Assembly (NCBI GenBank): GCA_938011245.1 | Contig: CALLUJ010000017.1 | Span: forward strand, 1-34,998 | DNA: 34,998 bases | Source of the DNA: an uncultured Aquimarina sp. | GTDB lineage: Bacteria > Bacteroidota > Bacteroidia > Flavobacteriales > Flavobacteriaceae | Direction of reading: 5' to 3' | Part shown: piece by piece, positions 1 through 7,257 of the stretch | Layout: each line of letters starts with the position of its first letter | Position numbering within the stretch: the stretch's first letter is position 1 | Made by a program: the position numbers and the translations under genes | Notes under the pieces: generated by a model | Database searches by the model: none | What the model saw: the letters and a program-made list of their open reading frames with translations, nothing else | What the model was told of the DNA's origin: nothing

Positions 1-1
1 A

Positions 2-892
2 AAACAAGGCAAAGAAAAAGGTATTGAAGAAAAAGACGGGCTAATTACCTTTAAAGATGAAGATGGTAATTATAAAACCAAAGGCGAAGTAAAAGTAGGT
101 GCGCTGTGCGAAAAGCATTATATAAATGTAGATGACTATGCTGAAACCGCCATCTACAAACTCCAAATAGACCATAACAACAAGACCAAAAAAGAAGCTT
201 GGCAAAAAGCTTTAGAAGGCAAAGACAAAAAAACACCTTTATACTTATTAGTAGAAGGACATACCGTGCCTGGGCAAGAAGAAATAAACATTAACTACCA
301 CGGCGATAGCGAAGGTGGCGAAATACGTGGCGAAGCCATTAAAAATTTATGGCTAGATAGTGATGGGAATTGGTTTGAATTGAAGCGAAAAATAAAATGG
401 CATAACCCTGTATTAAATCCTCAAGTAAGAGGGCGATATGCAATCTGGGCTCCAGAACGTAGTATCCATTCAAATAACATTAAAGGTAGAGCTAAAGGTA
501 AACATGATGGATTAGATCTATATGCGCCAGAAGGAACTCCTTTATACGCTGTTGTAAGTGGTGAAATTTATGACCCTTATATATCAGGTAGTTATGGAAA
601 TACATTAACTATTAAAGGATTTTATAATGGTATAGAATATTACTTTTTTTATGCGCATTTAAAAGACAAAGTAACTTATAAATCTAAGGACAAAGTAGAA
701 GTAGGTGATATCATTGGTTATAGTGGTAAAACAGGTAGTTCGGCTAAAAATTTAAAAGCAAATCAAGTTCATCTTCATTTTGAAGTTAGAACTAAAGGTA
801 CTAGAACAGGTAACCGTGTAAATCCACTAGAAAAAATTGCCGAATTGAAAACTGATGTAGAATTAAATCCTAAAGAAAAAGATCAATTATGA
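2..892 (+). CDS. Secreted cell-wall hydrolase, C-terminal M23 peptidase domain (5' end outside window)
   Basis: The frame is open from base 2 with no stop, so the gene begins before the window; a GTG at 266 is internal and not a credible start. The last ~135 of the 296 visible residues form an M23 (LytM/lysostaphin-like) metallopeptidase: KHDGLDLYAPEGTP carries the His...Asp zinc ligands (His at visible residue 168) and VHLHFEVR carries the HxH (257-259). The family cuts peptide cross-links of peptidoglycan. The upstream ~120 residues are acidic and lysine-rich, with no family I recognise. Codons before about base 350 are richer in GC than those after, as if the catalytic tip had been swapped in. 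The stop overlaps the next ATG (ATGA), coupling it to a lipoprotein. An antibacterial effector, perhaps type VI secreted, is inferred from this context; the M23 call itself is firm. Confidence 0.85.
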   Translation, partial: KQGKEKGIEEKDGLITFKDEDGNYKTKGEVKVGALCEKHYINVDDYAETAIYKLQIDHNNKTKKEAWQKALEGKDKKTPLYLLVEGHTVPGQEEININYHGDSEGGEIRGEAIKNLWLDSDGNWFELKRKIKWHNPVLNPQVRGRYAIWAPERSIHSNNIKGRAKGKHDGLDLYAPEGTPLYAVVSGEIYDPYISGSYGNTLTIKGFYNGIEYYFFYAHLKDKVTYKSKDKVEVGDIIGYSGKTGSSAKNLKANQVHLHFEVRTKGTRTGNRVNPLEKIAELKTDVELNPKEKDQL

Positions 893-1326
893 AAAAAATA
901 ATTTTATTATCAATATTGGTTTTTTTGAGTTGTAAAAATAATAGTAAAGTAAAAAACAGTCAAATTAATGAACAAATTACAACTATTAATAATGATATTT
1001 ATTTAGGAAAGAAGTTTTATGAATCTGATGAATTAAGCAATTTTGAATATTTATTAGGAGGTGTGTTGTCTAAAGACAGTATATTTAATTATTCAATATA
1101 TGAAGATGAACATATGTACATATATAGTCTAGAAAAACTAATTAGTTATCATGATTTAAGAGAATACTTGATATTGGATACTTTACGCTTAAAAAAAACA
1201 GAAGTTTCTAATTTAAAAAGTTATTCATATCCTTTAACTAATAACTCAAAAATTTTAAGTTTTAAACAAAATAATTTGAATAAGACTTTTTTTATCGACT
1301 CTACTTATAGTAAAATAAAAAAATAG
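889..1326 (+). CDS. Small lipoprotein, putative immunity protein to the M23 effector
   Basis: This 145-residue protein has a lipoprotein signal (MKKIILLSILVFLSC, lipobox Cys15) followed by a Ser/Asn/Lys-rich linker, so it should sit as a lipoprotein in the periplasm. The rest is an unrecognised, mostly polar domain of about 115 residues with a Tyr-rich stretch near residues 65-95. The ATG overlaps the TGA of the M23 gene in an ATGA junction, the tight coupling expected of a toxin/immunity pair. A periplasmic anchor suits protection from a peptidoglycan hydrolase delivered to the same compartment. The immunity role is inferred from position and export signal only; I recognise no family. Confidence 0.7.
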   Translation: MKKIILLSILVFLSCKNNSKVKNSQINEQITTINNDIYLGKKFYESDELSNFEYLLGGVLSKDSIFNYSIYEDEHMYIYSLEKLISYHDLREYLILDTLRLKKTEVSNLKSYSYPLTNNSKILSFKQNNLNKTFFIDSTYSKIKK

Positions 1327-1327
1327 A

Positions 1328-1783
1328 AATTCCATCAACCCAAAAAATATAGATTCAAGACATTATTTGGGAGAATATTCAAAATCTAAAAAAACATTAA
1401 AGAAAGTTGAAAAACCTGTCTACGGGGCAATTACAGTTTTTTCTGATTGTAATAGTAAAGGTGTATCGAAAAGTACTGGACATGTTGCTTTTCTTTACGG
1501 TAAGTTAAAGGGCAAAAAAATGGCAGTATTAGGAGGAAATCAAGGCAATAAAATAAAAGTTACTTCATATGATTGTTCAGGAAATACTTTTGTTTCATAT
1601 ACTGATAAAAAAGGAAATAAACATTACAAAAAATTTAGAGGTTATTATCTTCCTAAAAAATATTTAACATCTTCTGTGGACCTTCTTAATTCTATGGATA
1701 CATTTAATTCAAGTATCGAAGCAAATAAAAGGGCAACAGGTAAAGAAATTAGTATAAATAAAAAAGGAGAAAGCTCTCGTTAA
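1328..1783 (+). pseudogene. Truncated TIGR02594-type amidase (NlpC/P60-CHAP-like) fragment
   Basis: The open frame runs from about 1319 to a TAA at 1781-1783; the only start inside it is a TTG at 1367. The sequence PVYGAITVFSD...GHVAFLYGK...MAVLGGNQGNKIKV matches the second half of TIGR02594 proteins, a phage- and effector-borne cysteine amidase family, and includes the His of the GHV/A motif. The first half, which carries the catalytic Cys (usually in a WCAAFVN-like motif), is absent. The ~50 residues after the domain are a Ser/Asn/Lys-rich tail. A lipoprotein gene starts two bases after the stop. It is best read as a displaced toxin tip without its N-terminal delivery part. It is probably inactive and may be untranslated. 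Confidence 0.65.
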
Positions 1784-1785
1784 TT

Positions 1786-2283
1786 ATGAAAAAATATTTA
1801 ATAATTCTAATCGTCGTTATTAGTGTAAGTTGTAAAAGTAATAGAGAAAAAACAGTAACAACTGTTACTACTGAGAAAAACAATGAAGTAAGACTGAATA
1901 TAGATTGCCTCCAAAAAGATGATAAAGAATTAATAGATAGTTTTGAAAAGGAATTAAAAAAAGCCATTAAAGAAAATAATAAAGAGTTAATAGAACAACA
2001 TATTAATTTTCCATTCAAATCAGAAGGAATTATATATACTAAGGAAGAGTTTTTTTTAAGCTATTTAGAAATTTTGAGAAATTATTATTTCAAAGAATAT
2101 ATTGATTTTGAGGAGGTTAGTGACCTTAAAAGAGAAAATTATTTTGCAGAAAAAAAAGGTTTAAGTAATTGTTTTATTTACATAGTATCTAATGATTTTC
2201 CATCATATGAATTTAGTGTAATATTTTACCTTGAAAAAATAAATAACGAAATAAAAATTGTTGAAATTTTAATGGCTGGTTAA
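1786..2283 (+). CDS. Small lipoprotein, putative immunity protein (NTF2-like?)
   Basis: The protein has 165 residues, with a lipoprotein signal (MKKYLIILIVVISVSC, Cys16) and a Thr/Lys/Asn linker. The body has a helical segment (FEKELKKAIKENNKELIEQHINFPF) followed by strands, ending in FYLEKINNEIKIVEILMAG. A helix followed by an 'inFPf' strand and a curved C-terminal sheet recalls NTF2-like folds, but this is only a visual impression. Its last 25 residues resemble the end of the lipoprotein at 5169-5609, so the two may be distant relatives. It follows the amidase fragment by two bases, so a cognate immunity role against that amidase is inferred. Confidence 0.68.
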   Translation: MKKYLIILIVVISVSCKSNREKTVTTVTTEKNNEVRLNIDCLQKDDKELIDSFEKELKKAIKENNKELIEQHINFPFKSEGIIYTKEEFFLSYLEILRNYYFKEYIDFEEVSDLKRENYFAEKKGLSNCFIYIVSNDFPSYEFSVIFYLEKINNEIKIVEILMAG

Positions 2284-2485
2284 AATTCGGATAAAAATTT
2301 AGTTAAAAAAGTAGAGAATAAAAAAATAGGTGTTATAGATTCTGTTAGCATTGGAAAAACAACGTAATTATGAAATATATTTATGACTATCCGTTTTTGG
2401 TCTTTTTCTATTTTAAGTCTTAAATGATTTTTTTGAAGAAAAAGATAAGGCTATTGAAGATTACAATAAAAGTAAAGAAAAAAAA
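2284..2485 (+). other. Scrambled intergenic remnants of coding sequence
   Basis: After the lipoprotein stop, the same frame stays open for 27 codons (ending GVIDSVSIGKTT, stop at 2365), with no start codon. An ATG at 2370 then opens only a 17-codon hydrophobic frame that looks like a broken lipoprotein leader. From 2417 the frame of the next hydrolase fragment is already open (VLNDFFEEKDKAIEDYNKSK). The stretch looks like stitched ends of former genes and not a designed spacer. No promoter or terminator is recognisable. Confidence 0.4.
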
Positions 2486-2950
2486 GTGACAATTTCATCA
2501 ACCCAAAAAGCTAATCAAAAAGCTAATCAAAAAGCTATTGCTAACATAGCTTATGACGATGCTAATAGAAGTAAAAGCTTTAAGCTTGGTAATACAAAAA
2601 AAGGAGATGGATGGAAATTTAGAGGAAGAGGCTTATTACAAATTACTGGTAGAACAAATTATACAAATACACAAGAAATTATAAATACTAAAATACCTAT
2701 TTCAGGAATAGATTTAAGTAAAGGTTCAGATAAATTTACAGCCAAAGAAGCTGTTTTTGCTGGTTTAGCTGATTGGTATGAGAAAAAATGTTATACAGCA
2801 GCTAATAAGGGAATAACTGACAATGATGTAGATGCTGTTACAAAAAAAATTAATATTGCCACAAAATCTTATGGAGATAGAAAAAAAGCATTTAAAGTCA
2901 GTAAGATAGCATTTAAATTAATAGAGTGTTCTAAATTGAAAAATAAATAA
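2486..2950 (+). pseudogene. Truncated GH19-type lysozyme/chitinase fragment (C-terminal half)
   Basis: The frame (open from 2417, GTG at 2486) encodes FRGRGLLQITGRTNYTNTQE, the hallmark of the second half of GH19 chitinase/phage endolysin domains, followed by a helical tail ending in KAFKVSKIAFKLIECSKLKNK. The first half, with the catalytic Glu (HES/TETG motif), is missing. In its place is a short tandem repeat coding QKANQKANQKA. The TAA stop overlaps the ATG of the next lipoprotein by one base (TAATG). The predicted activity is cleavage of peptidoglycan or chitin-like glycans, but the fragment should be inactive. It is probably another displaced effector tip kept beside its immunity gene. 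Confidence 0.65.
2504..2539 (+). repeat. 12-bp tandem repeat in the GH19 fragment
   Basis: The unit CAAAAAGCTAAT occurs twice in full and is followed by a third partial copy, coding QKAN repeats. It lies exactly where the missing N-terminal half of the GH19 domain would join, so it may mark a slippage or recombination joint. Confidence 0.6.
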
Positions 2951-3582
2951 TGACAAAAAAAATATATTTATCAATTATCATTTTTTTACTTCTTTCTAGC
3001 TGTAAGGAAAATACAGAGAAATTAGATAAGAAAATCGATAAAAAAGAGAAGCAGCAAAATAAAATAGATACAGTTAAATATAACTTAAAAAAAATAGAAA
3101 ATTTATACAAAAGAAAATCGCTTGACCATAAAATTATATCTTCAAATAAATGGTTAAATGAAAAAGAAACCATATTTGTTTTTGAAAATGAGAAGTTAGG
3201 AGAAGATTATGGCTCAAATGTTAATGGTTTTGTTTACGTATTTGATAAATTAGGGAGTAAAAAAATTGTTATTGATACTTATGAACCTGCTGGTCGAAAA
3301 GCACACATTGAATCATTTTTCTTTTACAATGTTGATAAAGATATAGAGAAAGAATTAATTGTTTTATGTTCTTGGGAACAAAGATTAAAAGAAACAGCAG
3401 AGGGAAAATTATACCAAACTTTTATTTATGATGATTACAAAGATGGTGATAAACTAATTTTCTTAGAAGAAATTAGCAGTTATTTTGGAGTTGAATTTGA
3501 GGGTATACAAGAGGGGGAAGAAATAAAAGCTGAGTTTAAAGATGCTGAATCAATCAAACATAAGTTAAAAGAATTAAATTAA
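2950..3582 (+). CDS. Lipoprotein, putative immunity protein to a GH19 effector
   Basis: The protein has 210 residues. A lipoprotein signal (MTKKIYLSIIIFLLLSSC, Cys18) is followed by a strongly Lys/Glu-rich stretch of about 35 residues that may be a helical stalk. The remaining ~150 residues are strand-rich (GFVYVFDKLGSKKIVIDTYEP; HIESFFFYNVDKDIEKELIVLCSW; TFIYDDYK), a pattern seen in Bacteroidota proteins related to FG-GAP/VCBS-like repeats, though no repeat is certain. It starts in a TAATG junction with the GH19 fragment. A periplasmic immunity role is inferred from that junction. Confidence 0.7.
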   Translation: MTKKIYLSIIIFLLLSSCKENTEKLDKKIDKKEKQQNKIDTVKYNLKKIENLYKRKSLDHKIISSNKWLNEKETIFVFENEKLGEDYGSNVNGFVYVFDKLGSKKIVIDTYEPAGRKAHIESFFFYNVDKDIEKELIVLCSWEQRLKETAEGKLYQTFIYDDYKDGDKLIFLEEISSYFGVEFEGIQEGEEIKAEFKDAESIKHKLKELN

Positions 3583-3598
3583 TTGAGTTGTTATTTAA

Positions 3599-4357
3599 TT
3601 CGCAGAACATTTTTTAGGTCAAATAGGAACAGAAACTGGGCAACTTGAATCTTTAAAAGAAAACTATAATTATTCAGCAGAAAATATATATAATACTTTT
3701 TTAAGAAAAGTATTAATTAGCCATCCATCAAAAAAAGATAAATACACTTTTAAATATCATGACTTGATTGAGGGCTATGATGTTACTCTAGAGTGCGAAT
3801 ACAAAAAACCTAAAACAAATAAACAAAAAGCTTACGGACATAAAAGAGATGCTAAGGATCCAATAGAAGTTACAAGAAAAAAAGTTAATGGTTCTTACAT
3901 AGCATCTTGGGATTATGATAATTTTAAAAAATTATATTCAATCAAATCAGAGTATACTAAAAGTAAATCCCTTTTCGATTATGTATATGGTTGCAGAATG
4001 GGTAACGGTAAGAAATCTACAAATGATGGATCTAATTACTTTGGAGTGGGATTCATACACTTAACAGGTAAAAACAAATACAAGAGCCTAAATACTAAAT
4101 GGAAAGAAGTTTTTTCAAATGATATCAAAGATTTTATGGGCGATGATATATCCCTTTTAAAAACAGATGTAGATATAGCTATCAAAGCTTCAATGATTAT
4201 TTGGACCCGTGTCCAAAAAGGAACAAATAAAAAAGCTGATAAAGGAATTAATGACTCTGTTATTTTGAATATAACTAAGGATGTTAACGGTGGAACCAAT
4301 GGTTTAGAAATGAGAAACAAATTAACTAAGAAAGCCTTAGAAATCCTAAAAAAATAA
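3599..4357 (+). pseudogene. Headless GH19-type cell-wall hydrolase domain
   Basis: The frame opens directly after a stop at 3596 with FAEHFLGQIGTETGQLESL, the catalytic-Glu motif of GH19 (compare FLAQIxHESG), and continues with ENYNYSAENIYNTF, YGCRMGNGKKS, SNYFGVGFIHLTGKNKYKSL and a C-terminal helical part. It therefore covers almost the whole GH19 domain but has no start codon before a TTG at 3764, which would remove the catalytic Glu. Where most GH19 lysozymes have RGRGLIQLTG, this one has FGVGFIHLTG. The lipoprotein gene begins three bases after the stop. It reads as an orphan toxin tip that could be restored by recombination with a full-length effector gene upstream. Confidence 0.7.
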
Positions 4358-4360
4358 GAC

Positions 4361-5158
4361 ATGAATAGCTATTTTACATATTTGGGATTATTATTTTTTC
4401 TAACACTTTATTGTAGTTGCAATAAGAATATTGAAAAGAAAAATCAGTTAGATAATGTTGTCCATTTAGAAAATGAAAAAGTAAATATTACGAAATCAAA
4501 ATTAGATTCTATACAAGGTATTTGGGTAGGGGAAAAGGATATAAATCAAAGTACTTCTTATAGAGTTCAATATGGAAAAAAAATATTGGATTTAATTTGT
4601 TTAGAAGGATATTGTAATACTGACAATTTATTTGTAGAAAGAAGTTTGTTAGGTTTTTGCGAAGCCAATGATTTTGAGAAACATCGACATAATATAGGTA
4701 AAACTAACATAATTAAATTTATTAAATCTGATGGAAATTTAATGATTAAGTGGAGTGATTCAATATTTATTGATCAAAATCACAATATCAATAGTGTTTT
4801 TTATGTGACAAAATTAGTTCCAAATTATATGTTAGATAAAGAAGGGAATAAGCTTTCAAGCTTTGTAAAATTAAAAAGCCTACCTAAGGATTTATTTTCG
4901 TCTATTTCTGAAAGAAAAGAAAATATTTTAGAAGACTATCATATTTTGGAATTATCATCCAAAATTAAAGTAATTTCAAACAAAACATATTTTTATGATA
5001 ATATGTCAGACGATACCAAACGCAAAGCTTTTTTAGTAAAAAATGATGTTGCCTATCTAGAAGAAGTAACTGATGAATGGGCTAAAATATATTATGACGG
5101 AATGACAATGGTTACTGGAGGGTATGTTAAACTTAAAGATGTAGTGGTTTTAGAATAA
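4361..5158 (+). CDS. Lipoprotein with C-terminal SH3-like segment, putative immunity protein
   Basis: The protein has 265 residues and a lipoprotein signal ending LYCSC (Cys20). Residues ~50-175 contain IQGIWVGEKD..., a start often seen in small lipocalin-like or 'W-G' beta-barrel domains of Bacteroidota lipoproteins. The last ~65 residues (KVISNKTYFYDNM...DEWAKIYYDGMTMVTGGYVKLKDVVVLE) resemble a bacterial SH3 domain, a fold that binds peptidoglycan. It follows the GH19 domain by three bases. A protective role through competition for, or binding of, the wall or the enzyme is plausible but inferred. Confidence 0.68.
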   Translation: MNSYFTYLGLLFFLTLYCSCNKNIEKKNQLDNVVHLENEKVNITKSKLDSIQGIWVGEKDINQSTSYRVQYGKKILDLICLEGYCNTDNLFVERSLLGFCEANDFEKHRHNIGKTNIIKFIKSDGNLMIKWSDSIFIDQNHNINSVFYVTKLVPNYMLDKEGNKLSSFVKLKSLPKDLFSSISERKENILEDYHILELSSKIKVISNKTYFYDNMSDDTKRKAFLVKNDVAYLEEVTDEWAKIYYDGMTMVTGGYVKLKDVVVLE

Positions 5159-5168
5159 AAGCTTAAAG

Positions 5169-5609
5169 ATGAGAAAAAATAAAATAATTATCTCTTTTCT
5201 ATTCGTAGCACTACTTTCATGCAATAAAAAAAAACCTAATGTTGAATCTTTAATAACAGAAGTATCAATAAAAAAAGCCTCTATAATTCAAGATGAGCAG
5301 ATTACTATTTATGAAATAAAAACTTTTTTTGGTCAATTAAAGAACAATTGTGAAGTATCAAATCAACTTACCTCAAGTGTAGAAAAAGAATATCCTAAAT
5401 TTTGTGAAATGATAGTAATTATACTTTCTCAAAAAGAAGGAGAAATAGAGTATGAAATAATTAAAAATAAAAAAGGGGTAATATCAATTAATTCAGTTGA
5501 AATTATTGAAGATGATGGTAATAAGTATAGAAATGAATATTCAACTTTTTTATATATTGTTAAAAAGAATAATGAACTTATAATTGATGAGATTGGTGGA
5601 GCAGGTTAA
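5169..5609 (+). CDS. Small lipoprotein, orphan immunity-like
   Basis: The protein has 146 residues, with a signal MRKNKIIISFLFVALLSC (Cys18) and a C-terminal beta-rich part ending FLYIVKKNNELIIDEIGGAG. The ending resembles that of the lipoprotein at 1786-2283 (FYLEKINNEIKIVEILMAG). It starts ten bases after the preceding lipoprotein gene and has no hydrolase piece of its own, so it may be an orphan immunity gene whose toxin was lost. I recognise no family. Confidence 0.65.
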   Translation: MRKNKIIISFLFVALLSCNKKKPNVESLITEVSIKKASIIQDEQITIYEIKTFFGQLKNNCEVSNQLTSSVEKEYPKFCEMIVIILSQKEGEIEYEIIKNKKGVISINSVEIIEDDGNKYRNEYSTFLYIVKKNNELIIDEIGGAG

Positions 5610-5841
5610 TTCGCATTCTTAAAAAAGAAAAAGGAATAAGATTATAGAAATGAGAAAGAAAACACCAATTATATTACTAGTATTATTTGTTATTCTGTTG
5701 TCTTTGGGGTGTAAGCATAATACGCATGCCTAAAAAGAAAAATTTATAAAAAATAGTGGCTTACAAAAGCAATTTGATTCCATTGAAAATAAAATTAGAG
5801 AAAAACAAATAAATGACTTTGAAAAAAAATCTAAAGATTTA

Positions 5842-5868
5842 GATGGTGATGGTGATGATGATGATGAT
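5842..5868 (+). repeat. GAT/GGT simple repeat
   Basis: A short run of GATGGT and GAT triplets codes GDGDDDDD inside the broken lipoprotein. Asp-rich loops of this kind often bind calcium, but no complete EF-hand-like or thrombospondin-like repeat is present. Confidence 0.5.
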
Positions 5869-6178
5869 TTTATCTATCTATATCAATGTGGAGAGCCACA
5901 TTGCATTGATATTTATATTAATAAAGAAGAAAAGTTAACAAAAGGAATATCAGAACTTTGTTATAAATATTTATTAAATGAAAATAAAATTCTAATAAAA
6001 AGAAATCACTGTTGTGGAGAGAGCCCTTATACTTCTCACAGGACTTTTCAATTCAAAAAAGATAATATTAATTTATTAGATAATTATGTATTATTTAATG
6101 ATTCTAAAGAACTTTTGTCTCCAAAAGAGGCAGGTATAAGTCTAAATAATTATAATGTTAAAGTCGAAAAAGATAATA

Positions 6179-6199
6179 GAGCTGTTTACTTAGGTACTT
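6179..6199 (+). repeat. IS1595 left inverted repeat
   Basis: The sequence matches the reverse complement of 7114-7134 at 19 of 21 bases; both contain TGTTTACTTAG. It overlaps the end of the broken lipoprotein frame and the stop codon of the transposase. Confidence 0.8.
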
Positions 6200-7086
6200 A
6201 GTTTAATTTGCTCAAAATCAATATTTATATGGTCAGTCATCCTATTAATTAGGTTATCAAATATAGTTTGCTTGTGTATAGAACGATTTATACGATAGCT
6301 ATACTCATCTAAATATTTTTGAAAATGTTTTTTACTCACCCAAGAATACACACTTCTTAAACCTGCCTTTAATTGATGAATAATAGTATTTATTTCGAAA
6401 AAATCGGAAACATTACTTTTAATTTGTGTGATATTATAGTCCGTTTTTAAAGGAGTATAGCCAGTCCATTTATCGGTAATTACTGTAGCCTTTTCTGAGA
6501 TATGGGCTATAAATATTTTGGATAATTCCTCTGATGAATAATTATCAATAGTTTTAAAATAAGCACGTTTAACACCTCTGTCAGCATTTGTTTCTACAGC
6601 TACAACTACTTTTTTCTTTTTACTATCGGTACTTCTGCCTTGCTTTAAATTTTCTTGACCTCCAAATACAAATTCATCTACATATACTGTCTTTACTATA
6701 GGTTGAGACTCACTACTCTTCATGGCTATTCTTACCTTATGCATAAAATACCAAGCGGTTTTACGACTTATATCTAAGCGCTTAGCTATTTGAGAAGCAG
6801 AAATACTTTTAGTAGCTGCGCTCATTTCAAAAACAATAGTAAATGCCTTACGTAAACCAAATTTTACTTTATGAAATAATGTGCCAGATGTAGGGCTTTC
6901 TATATGATGACATGAATTGCAATCTCTAGCATAATTTGAACTCCGTACTGTATGCTTTTGGTGACTACACTTTTTACAACTAAAATTGGAACCCCATTTA
7001 ATATCTGCTAAATATTCTAAACAATCTAAATCCGTCTTAAATTTATCCGTGAAGTCTAAGATGTTTTCTCCTTTAAATAATTCCAT
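6190..7086 (-). CDS. IS1595-family transposase
   Basis: This 298-residue DDE transposase catalyses movement of the surrounding element. The N-terminus has the zinc ribbon of the ISXO2-like group (Cys37, Cys40, Cys56, Cys59). A helix-turn-helix-like segment follows (SASQIAKRLDISRKTAWYFMHKVR). The catalytic core shows YVDEFVFGG (Asp137), VITDKWTGY (Asp205), the conserved HQLKAGLRSVYSWVS block and DEYSYRINR (Glu261). Length and motifs are complete, so the enzyme looks intact. It ends inside the left inverted repeat. Weak point: I cannot place it in a named subgroup. Confidence 0.93.
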   Translation of the reverse strand: MELFKGENILDFTDKFKTDLDCLEYLADIKWGSNFSCKKCSHQKHTVRSSNYARDCNSCHHIESPTSGTLFHKVKFGLRKAFTIVFEMSAATKSISASQIAKRLDISRKTAWYFMHKVRIAMKSSESQPIVKTVYVDEFVFGGQENLKQGRSTDSKKKKVVVAVETNADRGVKRAYFKTIDNYSSEELSKIFIAHISEKATVITDKWTGYTPLKTDYNITQIKSNVSDFFEINTIIHQLKAGLRSVYSWVSKKHFQKYLDEYSYRINRSIHKQTIFDNLINRMTDHINIDFEQIKLST

Positions 7087-7113
7087 AGAAGACTAATTTA
7101 ATGATTATAATAC

Positions 7114-7134
7114 AAGTATCTAAGTAAACACCTC
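7114..7134 (-). repeat. IS1595 right inverted repeat
   Basis: Inverted copy of 6179-6199, placed 28 bases upstream of the transposase start codon, as expected for the transposase-proximal end. Confidence 0.8.
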
Positions 7135-7257
7135 TATACTTTTATAATCCGTTTAAAACATTCTATAAATCGTGTTTTTTTTAGTATTCTGTTACAAATA
7201 AAAAGCACTAATATTTATTGCATATCGAAACCTTATAAAGAAATTCTAATGCTTAGT

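Larger units (their letters stand above)
5650..6201 (+). pseudogene. Broken lipoprotein gene (in-frame TAA at codon 28)
   Basis: ATG at 5650 starts a lipoprotein leader, MRKKTPIILLVLFVILLSLGC (Cys21), followed by KHNTHA and a TAA at 5731-5733. The same frame then stays open for 155 codons to a TAG at 6199-6201, coding a Lys/Glu-rich linker, an Asp-rich GDGDDDDDF run, cysteines in CGEPHC and NHCCGES, and a C-terminal domain. The uninterrupted frame after the stop shows this is a recent nonsense mutation in a lipoprotein of about 183 residues. The last few codons lie inside the inverted repeat of the IS1595 element, so the original C-terminus was probably cut off as well. It is the last member of the immunity-like series. 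Confidence 0.7.
6179..7134 (-). mobile_element. IS1595-family insertion sequence with 21-bp inverted repeats
   Basis: The left end at 6179-6199 (core TGTTTACTTAG) and the right end at 7114-7134 are inverted copies matching at 19 of 21 positions. They enclose a single transposase gene on the minus strand, for a total of about 956 bp, which is normal for this family. The family usually makes 8-bp target duplications, but the 8 bases outside each end (AGATAATA and TATACTTT) do not match. The element has therefore probably lost one flank by deletion or recombination, or its exact outer ends differ by a few bases. Confidence 0.8.

Noticed and set aside
266..892. GTG at 266 as start of the M23 gene
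   Set aside because: The frame is open to the left edge of the window with good coding character, so the GTG is internal.
3595..5615. Shared TTAATTCGCA after two lipoprotein genes (3595-3604 and 5606-5615) as a second recombination joint
   Set aside because: Only ten bases match, which is plausible by chance in AT-rich DNA.
6171..7142. 8-bp target duplication around the IS1595 element
   Set aside because: The flanking octamers AGATAATA and TATACTTT do not match.
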